A stretch of DNA of 18,031 nt from Lindgomyces ingoldianus. Its lineage: Eukaryota; Ascomycota; Dothideomycetes; Pleosporales; Lindgomycetaceae. Both the position numbers and the translations under genes were made by a program. Location of the stretch: NCBI RefSeq assembly GCF_010093535.1, contig NW_022985235.1, forward strand, positions 96,282 through 114,312, in the 5' to 3' direction. Positions 9,599 to 17,883 of the stretch are shown one piece after another (within the stretch, counting starts at the first letter, position 1; each line of letters begins with the position of its first letter). Under the pieces are notes generated by a model that saw nothing but the letters and a program-made list of their open reading frames with translations, did no database searches and was not told where the DNA came from.

Positions 9599-9631
9599 AG
9601 GTGAGCTGCTGCGCAGCTCACCTGGGGGGTG
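9599..9631 (+). promoter_or_regulatory. Hairpin plus polypurine tract before the 3' LTR
   Basis: A perfect 10-bp stem (AGGTGAGCTG, 9599-9608; CAGCTCACCT, 9614-9623) with a 5-nt loop is followed at once by GGGGGGTG (9624-9631), which abuts the 3' LTR. The G-run is in the right place for the polypurine primer of plus-strand DNA synthesis. The hairpin is an added feature of unknown role. Confidence 0.6.
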
Positions 9632-9828
9632 TGTCGCGTATACTGAGAGCCTTGGCTGGGGCTCAGAGCCTGGGACTGGGGCTCAGAGCCTGGGACGCAG
9701 CTCGAGATCTGGAGATATTATGTTCCGAAGCTTGGTGTATATAAGGAGAGCCCTCAGCTCTCTTAGATAGCAGAGTCACTTCATCCGATCTTCTAAACAG
9801 CTACTGCTAGGCTATTTTATCCTCTACA
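9632..9828 (+). repeat. 3' LTR of Copia element 1
   Basis: 197 bp, TGTCGCGTAT...CCTCTACA, with a TATA box at 9738-9744. It is 20 bp longer than the 5' LTR because CTGGGGCTCAGAGCCTGGGA is tandemly duplicated (9656-9675 and 9676-9695). It is much less RIP-mutated than the 5' LTR and is followed by the TSD AAATC (9829-9833). Confidence 0.93.
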
Positions 9829-9833
9829 AAATC

Positions 9834-9953
9834 TTATAGCAATTTAAAGCTAGTTTAACTTTATAAAGAATATTAAAGCTAACTATAGTATCTAGAATAA
9901 CAACACATACAACTTTAATAAGATAAAGTTTATAATAGGCTAAATATCTACTA
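9834..9953 (+). mobile_element. Outer Fot1 transposon, part 2
   Basis: This fragment continues the outer copy after the Copia insertion and aligns with about 10456-10575 of the inner copy. It holds the first catalytic position, now AAT (9917-9919) in Y-N-F-N-K. It ends at TA (9952-9953), where the inner Fot1 copy is inserted. Confidence 0.9.
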
Positions 9954-10009
9954 ACATACTTTATAGGCGAGTTGCTTACACACCTAAGTTACTTACTTTT
10001 GCTAAGACC
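9954..10009 (+). repeat. Left TIR of the inner Fot1 copy
   Basis: 56 bp beginning ACATACTTTATAGGCGAGTT. It differs from the right TIR (reverse complement) at four positions, all transitions. Confidence 0.92.
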
Positions 10010-10079
10010 TTACTACACTACTCTTTCTACACTAATATATTTCTAATAACACTACTTAAACATGTTAAAAGAATGTTAG

Positions 10080-11690
10080 ATGCAGCTTATGCTTTAAGCT
10101 TTTAAATAAAACATAACACTTTTTAAGCAACACGCTGCAGCTATCTATAAGGTCTTTTAAAAAATAATAAGTAACTAATACACTAAACAACCTTCTTAAG
10201 CTAATTATACAGCTAACTTATAAAAGCTAGATAATAATAAAAAGTAGGTAATTATTTAGCACATACTTAAGCTAAATGCGCAAGGATTTCCCCTCTAGCT
10301 AGCAGCTATAGCTAATATAGCTAATTCTTTACGTGCTAAGCATAATATAGGCTATATTAGCATAAACTAGCTTAATATGTTTATTAAGTGTTACTTAAAG
10401 CTTAAAGTAAAGTTTAAGTATAAGTATAACTATAAAAAAGCTTTTTATAAAGATTTTATAGTAATTTAAAGCTAGTTTAACTTTATAAAGAATATTAAAG
10501 CTAAGTATAGCATCTAAAATAATAACATGTACAACTTTAATAAAATAAGGTTTATAATAGGCTAGATATTTACTAGAGCAGTTATTATAAGTTTAGAGAG
10601 ATAAGGACAGCTAAAAGTAGTCTAGCTAAGTAACTAGAAGTAGACAACAGCTATCTAGGGCATTAATGCTAAAAAGTAGGCTATTTTACTTTTTATTATT
10701 TTTTAAGGTAGCAACTACCTTTTAAACTAGTATAAAAAGAAAAATTTACTTTAAAATTAAGTTATTGCAATCTCTAAGCGCAGCTAGACTACTAATTAGC
10801 TTAGTTTAGACTAGTTAAAGCACTTTAATATACATATAAAAAAGTGTACTATTAGCAGCTACTATCTACTAGTTATTAATAGCTATAAGAGCTATAACTT
10901 ACTTTATTTCTAGTAATACTATAAAGATAATAAGATTATTACTATTTATATACTTTTTTACTTATTACACTTTTTATAGCTACTTAATATAGGTTATTTT
11001 ACTTCTTTAAAGAAAGTGTATAAGCGCTAAACTAAAAACCTTATATGTAACTAGATTACTTATATTATAAAAATAAAGTTTCTGCTATGCTTTAAAGTAG
11101 CCTATAATGCTATAATTACTTTTAGTAATATTTAAAAAAAGGTTTAAGGCGCTAGATTAGTTCTTTTTAACCTATAATAAGTTATAATAGGCCTTAATGT
11201 AAAGTTGCGCACTCTATTACTACTACTACTTATATATAACAAGCTCTAGTAGTTGTAAACTCTAAGTAATACTCTAAAACTTAAGTTATAATTAATATTT
11301 ATAAAAATAAAAATTTAAAAGTATATAAATAGTTTACTAACTTTTATAGTTAAGGTGTTTAAAAAGGTTTTAAAAAGGGCAGTAATAATTACGCATAAGC
11401 TAGTGTTAGTGTAATAAGAAATTACTAAGCTTTAAGTAGCTAATAAAGCTGCTATGTAACATAAATTATATAAAAGAAAGCAGATTAAGGTAGAAAAGAC
11501 CTTAATAATTTAAAAAGGCCTGCGCTTAACAGCTCTAAAGGAGTTTAGAGCGCGCAGTAACAGAAAGAAGGCAAAGAAGTAGGTGTAAGCTAAAGTAGGT
11601 AAGCTATTCTAAAGGCGCTGCAGACAGTGCAATTAGACTAGGCATAATACGCAAATGTGGAAGCAAGAAGCAGAAGTAGTATCTAAATAA
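10080..11690 (+). pseudogene. Fot1/pogo transposase (DD35D), complete length but RIP-inactivated
   Basis: This is a cut-and-paste transposase of the pogo/Fot1 branch (DDE_1 family). One frame of 537 codons runs from the ATG at 10080 to TAA at 11688-11690 without frameshift, but with many TAA/TAG codons. The N-terminus (about residues 13-150) fits the HTH/CENP-B type DNA-binding part, with H-A-A-A-I-Y-K-V and L-A-A-I-A-N-I-A-N-S-L. Catalytic positions: Y-N-F-N-K (AAT, 10539-10541), V-I-N-S-Y-K-S-Y (AAT, 10878-10880) and L-L-N-I (AAT, 10986-10988); the last two are 36 codons apart (D-x35-D). All three Asp are now Asn. The C-terminus has a CCHC-like knuckle C-R-Q-C-N-x-T-R-H-N-T-Q-M-W (11619-11660), with the last Cys changed to Trp. 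The length fits the roughly 540 residues of Fot1 transposases. Confidence 0.92.
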
Positions 11691-11763
11691 TATTCTAGGC
11701 TGTACTGTACTATATAGTGCTAGAGCGGGTTGTTATGGGCTATAATAGAGTTTGTTAGGGTGG

Positions 11764-11819
11764 GGTCTTAGCAAAAGTAAGCGACTTGGGTGTGTAAGCA
11801 ACTCGCCTATAAAGTACGT
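11764..11819 (+). repeat. Right TIR of the inner Fot1 copy
   Basis: 56 bp ending ...CTATAAAGTACGT, followed by the TA target duplication (11820-11821). It is the inverted partner of 9954-10009. Confidence 0.92.
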
Positions 11820-11821
11820 TA

Positions 11822-12123
11822 GAGTAGTTATTATAAGTTTAGAGAGATAAGAACAGCTAAAAGCAGTCTAGCTAAGTAACTAGTAGTAGACAACAGCTAT
11901 CTAGAGCATTAATGCTAAAAAGTAAGCTATTTTACTTTTTATTATTCTTTAAGGTAGTAATTACTTTTTAAACTAGTATAAAAAAAATCTACTTTAAAAT
12001 TAAATTATTATAGTCTCTAAGCATAGCTAGACTACTAATTAGCTTAGTCTAAACTAGTTAAAGCACTTTAATGTGTATATAAAGAAGTGTACTATTAGCA
12101 GCTACTGTTTACTAGTTATTAAC
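11822..12123 (+). mobile_element. Outer Fot1 transposon, part 3
   Basis: This resumes the outer copy after the inner Fot1 insertion and aligns with about 10576-10880. It ends at AAC (12121-12123), the mutated codon of the second catalytic Asp, where the Copia 2 LTR begins. The rest of this transposon is not in the window. Confidence 0.9.
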
Positions 12124-12341
12124 TGTTGAATAGGCTCTATGCTAGCTATGCAAAGCAAAGAGGTTTGCACGGTGTACACATCGCGCAGAGGGGGTTTGCA
12201 GGTAACTAGTGTTAATTCTTCTTGTTCTAATTCTGTGCAAAGGAAAGGGGTATTTATCTGTCTGTGCGTACAACCGTGACACAAGACTATAACACATAAA
12301 GCTTAACTGTGTATCTAAATACTACTATTTAAACACTAGCA
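12124..12341 (-). repeat. LTR 1 of Copia family 2
   Basis: 218 bp; on the plus strand TGTTGAATAG...ACACTAGCA (TG...CA). It is next to a pyrimidine-rich tract (12342-12359), which is the polypurine primer site on the minus strand. It is about 90% like LTR 2 by eye. Confidence 0.88.
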
Positions 12342-12359
12342 TCTTTTTCTTTTTCCTTT
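12342..12359 (-). promoter_or_regulatory. Polypurine tract of Copia 2 unit 1
   Basis: TCTTTTTCTTTTTCCTTT on the plus strand is an uninterrupted purine run on the minus strand, just upstream of the LTR as read for this element. Confidence 0.65.
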
Positions 12360-12390
12360 ATATAGACCTTGCCTAGTCTGCCCTACTTAT

Positions 12391-12721
12391 TGTCAGATAT
12401 GCGCACCTACTGTCAAGACAGGAGGAACGCTTGACGAAAGCTGCTACATAGTACGAGCAATAAGCTCGAACAGTATGTTGCTGCAAATTGCAGCATTTTA
12501 CAGCATTTTGCAGCAAATTGCAGCAAATTGCAGCATGTTGCAAGCTGGTCGCGCATAGGGCAAGTGCGCGAGGGACTCGGATCGGCAAAACAAAAAGCCG
12601 AGCAACACGAGTAGAGCATAAAAAGGATCGATAAATCAATACAATCAATGATCATCCCATACATCATATCCAAACCCATCATTCATCTCAGGAAGCCTAG
12701 AAACAGTGCTTTAATCTAACA
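12391..12721 (-). mobile_element. Solo LTR, family A, copy 2
   Basis: 331 bp, TGTCAGAT...TCTAACA on the plus strand, with the perfect 5-bp TSD CTTAT (12386-12390 and 12722-12726). The empty site is in Copia 2 unit 2 at 16178-16182. It is the same family as 1001-1290 in opposite orientation. It is longer because its 10-bp minisatellite has seven units (12471-12540) instead of three. It is not RIP-mutated, in contrast to the host element. Open frames inside it are not genes. Confidence 0.9.
12471..12540. repeat. 10-bp minisatellite in solo LTR A2, seven units
   Basis: Units of the type CAGCAAATTG (reverse CAATTTGCTG) are repeated seven times. Copy 1 has three units at 1181-1210, which accounts for 40 of the 41 bp of length difference. 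Confidence 0.9.
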
Positions 12722-15700
12722 CTTATACTTATAATATAACACCCTATTTATTATTTTATACAAGCCTAAGTTTATTAACCAATGCTTTAACTTTAATAGT
12801 TAGTTAGTTATAAAAAATTAGTTTCTTAAGAGCAGAGTTTAGCGCTTTTTTTAATAAGCATTTACTAAGTTATTTTTCTTATTAATCTACCTAATTTCTA
12901 TAATCTTCTTTTTTTTATACAATTCTTAAATTAACATAATATTAATTATAAGCTTTTTTTTATTTGTTGTACTAAGCTTTATAAGACATTTATATAGAGA
13001 TCTTAAATATATGCATAGTATAATAGGTATTAGAGGTAGTCTAAGCATACATATAATCTAGTTAATTATTGTGCTTAGTGCAATTACGCAGTTAAATTCT
13101 TCTACTATTTTATATAGTTTACTAGCTAGTATAGAGCAGGTAACATGTTTACATTTAAAGGAGTTTTAGTATATAATATTGCTTGTAATTTTAAAGTTAT
13201 ATAAGTTTTTAGTGCGCTGCTCTGTTTTAAAAATAATAAAAAAGCTAAGCTATAAACTTAGGTCCTTAGTATTTATAAATAACCTATTAGTAAAGATAAA
13301 CAACTTTATATAAAAAAGATTAAGTAGTATATATAATAATACCTAATTCTAATTATTAATTTGCTATTTAATTTGTATATTTAAGGCTTTAATATTATTA
13401 TATAACAGTAACACAACTTAAGCAATAGTAAATAAGTTAAATGCTGCCTCTAGTTAACACACTAACATAATATAGGCACCTTATGCGCGCTATTTAATAT
13501 ACCTCTGTGTAGCGTCCTCTACATTTAGGTCTACTATATAGAGGTTCTTAGCTTATTCTTTTTAAGTTAATAAGATTATAGTTTTATTTTATATAAGCTA
13601 GATTTTTTTATTATATTTTATAAGCTATTTATGTAATAGTATTATCTTAAGCTTTATATAGAATTTAGCCTTTTATAGCTCTTCTTTTTTATGTTGTATA
13701 AAATTAGTTATAATAATACTAAAAGTGTTGTCTATTTATAGCCCTATAATTCTAAACATTTTTATGCCTCTATGCGTAATTAATAAGTATAGATTACACA
13801 AGAAAGTTTCTATGCAAAGTTAATTTTTATAGTAGTTATAGTATGTCTTAAACTAATATAAGCTAGATTCTACTACGCTATACAGTAGTTGTACAACTCT
13901 AAATATTATACATAAAGAAAAGCTCTTATAGAGTTCTTTTAGTAGTTATGTAAACAACATTTATGTAAGTTTATCTATTAACTATATATACACTTAAGTA
14001 ATATTACATAGCTTATAGTGCATACTATATAAAGCTATTAGTAATAAGCTAATAGCTAGAATTAACCTCTAACTTATTTTCTAAATTATAAAAGACTATG
14101 TAAAGATTTTTTTTATTAAAATACTTTATAGACATAAGTTATAATTTTTTATATAGTTATGTTAATTTCCCTTTAACTTTATATATAAGACAAAAGTTAA
14201 AAATCTATCTCTTATAAATTAATAAATTATATAAAAGTACCTTAAATATACTACTTATAATTAAACTTTTTATTTTTATATAGTTTAATTTTTTAAATAG
14301 TTTTTTAAGTATTATAATTACACTATCTACATAAAGCTTAATTTCTAAAGCGTAGTTATTCTTTTTCTTCTAAGTTAAAAACATTATGTTTTATATAGAA
14401 TTTTTATGTAGTCTTTTATAGCCTTTCTTAGCTAGTTATAGTTCTAGTTTATATAATAAATTTAATGCTACTTAAGAGGCTGTTTTATGTAGTTTATTAA
14501 TTAAAGCTAGTTACTTACATAAATAACCTCTCTTTTATGCCTATAGAGGATCCCTTTGTACTAGGGCTAGTTTATCTAGATCTAGCAGTTATTGTGCAGG
14601 TTTATTCTTATCTTTTATATAATAATATAGCATAACTTGTGTGTAGTAGAGTCTTACTAGACTATTCTTTATCTTAATAATAACATTTAGGGCCTTAATT
14701 CTCTTTACTATATACAGTCTTGTCTATTCCTTTTTTTAACTACATTTTTACTTTAGAACTAAGTAAGAGATTTAGGACTTTATATAATGTTAAGCTATTT
14801 TAGGTTTTAATTATATAATTAACATTAACTTTTACTCTCTTACTCTAAAGCATCTTTATTACCTTTTATACAGCGTTAGCTTGCGTAGCAATGTTAGAAG
14901 ATAGTGTAGAATCTATGTTAATTCTTAGGTACATTCTAAACATAAGTAATATAAGTATAAGACTATTTAGTTTTACTATATTATTTTAAGCTTTAACAGC
15001 TATTTATAACACTAATTTATTATTTATATAATTATCTAATTCTATATAAAAGATGTTGTATGCATGTTGTAGTAGTACATGCGCGCGCTTAATCTTCTTT
15101 ATAGCCTAATAGGCTTTTACTAGCATTTATTAACATATTACTCCTATAATCTTTACACAATTCTAGAAATCTTTAGATATAAAGTTTATACTAAGGTTAT
15201 GTATAATGTAATTAGGTAGGCCTTAATATATGTTAATCTAACACTTGCAGAGCACATCCTAGGTATCTTGTGCAGACATTAATTTTAAAAAGGTTACTAC
15301 TTAAAATAATGTATTTATATTAATTATATGTAGTACATTTTAGTTACTAATTTATATAACATTAATTACTATTTTATAATTAAAGTATAAATTATTTTTA
15401 ATTATAAACTTAAATTTTTATAGTGCTAGGTTATGTAGCTAACACATGTAGCAAAACTTCTTAATTTTTTTAAGTATAAAGGGATTAGCGTTGTATCTAG
15501 CGTTCTTAAGCATTATATAAAGCTGTTCTATATAAGAATAGCTAAACCTTCTGTGCAGTTATTAAAGTTTATGTTTTATAAAAAAACATTAATTTCTTTT
15601 TTTATATATTAATAAATAGGTAACCTTATTTACATATAACTAGGACTTTACTTTTATTACTTTATATAATTACATTTTACATGTTGTTAAAGTACGCATT

Positions 15701-15912
15701 TATTTAGTCTATGTTAGCAAGAGATAATAGAAAGGGTGTTAGTGTATCTAGTATGTAATATATAACACTACTGACTAGATTAGTAATTTATATAGTACTA
15801 ATTAATCTTATTAATTCTTATTTTTTAAAGCTAATACTTTTTTATTTAGTGTTTAGTCTACTTTTATATAAAGAAATTCTTATAGGTATACTTTAAGTTA
15901 TAACTTTCTAAT

Positions 15913-16134
15913 TGTTGAATAGACTCTATGCTAGCTATGCAAAGCAAAGAGGTTTGCACAGTGTACACATCGCGCGCAGGGGGGGGGGGTTGTAGGTAAC
16001 TGGTGTTAATTCTTCTTTTTCTAAGTCTATGCGAAGGAAAGGTTATTTATCTGTCTGTGCGTACAACTGTGACACAAGACTATGTCATGTAACGCCTAAC
16101 TGCGTATCTAAATACTACTATTTAGACACTAGCA
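15913..16134 (-). repeat. LTR 2 of Copia family 2 (shared by two tandem units)
   Basis: 222 bp, TGTTGAATAG...ACACTAGCA. It includes an 11-G run (15979-15989) where LTR 1 has only five consecutive G. On the minus strand AGATAAATAA (about 16042-16051) may be the TATA element. Confidence 0.88.
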
Positions 16135-16135
16135 A

Positions 16136-16151
16136 CTTTTCTTTTTCCTTT
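16136..16151 (-). promoter_or_regulatory. Polypurine tract of Copia 2 unit 2
   Basis: CTTTTCTTTTTCCTTT on the plus strand is a purine run on the minus strand, next to LTR 2. Confidence 0.65.
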
Positions 16152-17752
16152 GTACAGACCTTACCTAGTTTGCTCTGCTTATACTACTAAAGCTCTTACA
16201 GCACAGCGCCCTGTTTATTGTCTTGTATAGGCCTAAGCCTATTAACTAATGCTTTAACTCTAATAGTTAGTTAGTTGTGTAAAACTAGTTCCTTAAGAGT
16301 AGAGTTTAGCGCCTTCTTTGTACAGGCATCTACTAGGTTTTTTTTTTATTAATCTACCTAATTTCTATAATCTTTCTTTTCTTGTATAATTCTTAAATTA
16401 ATATAATATTAATTATAAGCCTTTTTTTTTAGTTGTACTAAGCTTTATAAGACATTTATACAAAGATCTTAAGTCTGTGCATAGTACAATAGGTATTAGA
16501 GGTAGTCTAAGCATATGTATAATCTAGTTAATTGTTGTGCTTAGTGCAATTGCGCAGTTAAATCCTCCTACTATTCTATATAATTTACTAGCTAGTACAG
16601 AGCAGGTAATCTATTTACACTTAAAAGAGTTCTAGTGTATAATATTACTTATAATTTTAAAGTTGTATAAGTTTCTAGTGCGCTGCTTTATCTTAAGAAT
16701 AATAAAAAAGCTAAGCTATAAACTTAGGTCTTTATTATTTATAAATAATCTATTAGTAAAAATAAATAACTTTATATAAAAGAGATTAAGTAGTACATAT
16801 AATAATTCTTAATTCTAGTTATTAATTTGCTATTAGATTTATATGTTTAATGCTTTAATATTATTGTACAACAGTAACACAACTTAAGTAGTAGTAAATA
16901 GGTTAAATGCTGTCTTAGGTTAACATACAGATGTAATATAGGCACCTTGTGCGCGCTGTTTAATGTACTTCTACGCAGCGTCCTCTGCGTTTAGGTCTAC
17001 TGTATAAAGGTTCTTAGCTTATTTTTTTTAAGTTAATAAAATTATAGTTTTATTTTATATAAGCTAGATTTTTCTTTTATTAAATTTTATAAGCTGTTTA
17101 TGTAATATGTCACGGTATCCTCCCCGGATCCCAGACATAACCGTATCGGACGCGTACCGGAGTATTATTAGTGCACGTCCGACACGAACACAACACAACA
17201 CAGACATGAACTTAAGCACAAACCGCCTTAACACTAACTAAACCTAGAACAGGCTTAATTTATACCTAAAGCGCTTAGACTTCTAAGCTGAGTATTTAAT
17301 TGCTAATTTCCTCCTAAACCTTCCTGTTCCTCACACAACGTCTTGTACCTACCATGATACCTCACGTAGTAATTGAACTAGACCTCCGCGAAGCTCTATA
17401 ACCTTACTCGTGCATAATTGTGACATAATAATATTATCTTAGGTTTTACATAAAACTTAGCTTTTTATAGCTTTTCTTCTTTATATTACGCAAAATTAGT
17501 TGTAATAATACTAAAAGTGTTGTCTATTTATAGCCCTGTAACTTTAAATATTTTTATGCTTTTATACATAATTAATAGGCATAAATTATATAAGAAGGTT
17601 TCTATGCAGAGTTTATTTTTATAGTAGTTGTAGTATGTCTTAAACTAATACAAGCTAGATTCTGCTGCGCTATATAGTAGTTGTACAACTTTAAATATTA
17701 TGCGTAGAGAAAAGCTCTTTTAGAGTTCTTTTAGTAGTTATATAAATAACAT
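16152..17752 (-). pseudogene. Copia 2 unit 2: RT/RNase H remnant, truncated
   Basis: The minus-strand translation gives a clear Copia RNase H. In order it reads S-V-L-A-S-K-L-Y and G-G-F-N (about 16560-16600), then V-L-C-T-D-L-R-S-L-Y-K-C-L with K-L-S-T-T-K-K-K (about 16425-16490). After a frame change it reads V-D-A-C-T-K-K-A-L (about 16305-16330), the place of the family's A-D-x-x-T-K motif, then N-x-L-T-I-R-V to the end. Stops are almost only TAA/TAG at Gln positions. The solo LTR at 17108-17425 interrupts the upstream part, and the element is cut at 17752. It is the better preserved of the two units and the best reference for the family. Confidence 0.85.
17108..17425. mobile_element. Solo LTR, family B
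   Basis: 318 bp, TGTCACGGTATCC...ATTGTGACA, with perfect 6-bp inverted ends TGTCAC/GTGACA and the 5-bp TSD TAATA (17103-17107 and 17426-17430). The empty site is in Copia 2 unit 1 at 13634-13638 (TGTAATAGTATTATC). It is unmutated and richer in GC than the host element. TGTCAC...GTGACA ends are common in Gypsy LTRs, so a Gypsy origin is likely but not shown. Confidence 0.9.
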
Positions 17753-17883
17753 TTATTAGCAGAGCTTGCTCTGCTTATTATATTCGGGTTTGCAGAACGA
17801 AAAGTTTAGCAGAATCTCCTCTTTTAGACGCGCTAGTTAGTCAGAATTTCTTCGGATAAACCCCGGTAACGCTGTTTCTCTGT
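17753..17883 (-). repeat. Right arm of the 131-bp inverted repeat with a hairpin end
   Basis: Reverse complement of 1-131 with one mismatch. The 8-bp-stem palindrome is at 17758-17775, at the inner edge, where the Copia 2 internal sequence stops (homology to unit 1 ends at 13964). The sequence that follows to the right may belong to the same element. Confidence 0.85.

Larger units (their letters stand above)
8340..9623. other. RIP-spared 3' region of Copia 1 with no recognised gene
   Basis: About 1.3 kb between the pol remnant and the 3' LTR. It holds, in order: a foldable stretch with a perfect 14-bp palindrome (8524-8589, centre 8550-8563), a CTC/CTT tract (8770-8868), a TATAAATA sequence (9043-9050), a GC-rich block (9211-9312), two copies of a 22-bp direct repeat (9497-9518 and 9521-9542) and a strong hairpin (9599-9623). 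Short open frames on both strands of the GC-rich block overlap each other and resemble nothing. The region keeps CpG, CpA and TpG, in contrast to the 5 kb upstream. It could be a normal 3' untranslated part of this Copia family or captured sequence. Confidence 0.6.
2621..9828 (+). mobile_element. Copia (Ty1/copia) LTR retrotransposon 1, full length with RIP-mutated coding part
   Basis: This 7208-bp element has LTRs at both ends (2621-2797 and 9632-9828) and a 5-bp TSD, AAATC (2616-2620 and 9829-9833). The paralogous empty site is in the inner Fot1 copy at about 10451-10455. Orientation is given by the TATA box in the LTRs, the G-rich purine tract just before the 3' LTR, and the domain order gag, protease, GAG-pre-integrase, integrase, RT, RNase H on the plus strand. 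Integrase before RT is the Copia order. About 1.7 kb of extra sequence lies between RNase H and the 3' LTR. No clear primer-binding site was recognised after 2797. Confidence 0.93.
9954..11819 (+). mobile_element. Complete Fot1/pogo-type DNA transposon (inner copy)
   Basis: 1866 bp with 56-bp TIRs (9954-10009 and 11764-11819) and TA on both sides (9952-9953 and 11820-11821). It is inserted in a second copy of itself: the flanking ...ATATCTAC-TA and TA-GAGTAG are joined without insertion as TTTACTAGAGCAG within this copy (TA at 10574-10575). The size and DDE transposase fit the fungal Fot1 group of the Tc1/mariner-pogo superfamily. Structurally it is complete, but its gene is inactivated by RIP. 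Confidence 0.93.
12342..15912 (-). pseudogene. Copia 2 unit 1 internal region (gag/pol remnant), RIP-mutated
   Basis: Minus-strand remnant of a Copia polyprotein, interrupted by the solo LTR at 12391-12721. RNase H lies at about 12850-13250 and is homologous to the better preserved copy at 16250-16660. A possible RT active-site box Y-V-D-S lies at 14322-14333 (minus strand), preceded by a hydrophobic L and K and followed by V-I-I-I-L. Further upstream on that strand (about 14600-15300), long frames broken only by TAA/TAG look coding, but I could not assign them to integrase or gag. The extreme A+T content and the stops exclude function. With only 3.2 kb of interior, part of integrase or gag may be missing. 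Confidence 0.7.
12124..17752 (-). mobile_element. Copia family 2, tandem LTR-internal-LTR-internal array
   Basis: LTRs at 12124-12341 and 15913-16134 each lead rightwards into the same internal sequence: 12342-13964 matches 16135-17752 once two solo LTR insertions are removed. On the minus strand the first unit is a complete LTR-internal-LTR element, and the middle LTR is also the 3' LTR of a second unit cut off at about 17752 by the hairpin-ended repeat. A polypurine tract on the minus strand abuts each LTR. The internal region of unit 1, without the solo LTR, is only about 3.2 kb, which is short for Copia. Unit 1 is more RIP-mutated than unit 2. The left flank TTAAC has no partner in the window. 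Confidence 0.85.

Noticed and set aside
2621..9828. Calling Copia 1 a Gypsy element because of its 7.2-kb length
   Set aside because: Integrase motifs lie before RT, and the GAG-pre-integrase and RNase H motifs are of Copia type.
12102..12284. 60-codon minus-strand frame
   Set aside because: It lies across the Fot1/Copia 2 LTR junction and is not conserved in LTR 2.
12373..12682. Two minus-strand frames of about 90 codons
   Set aside because: They lie in solo LTR A2, overlap each other in different frames, and vary with minisatellite unit number.
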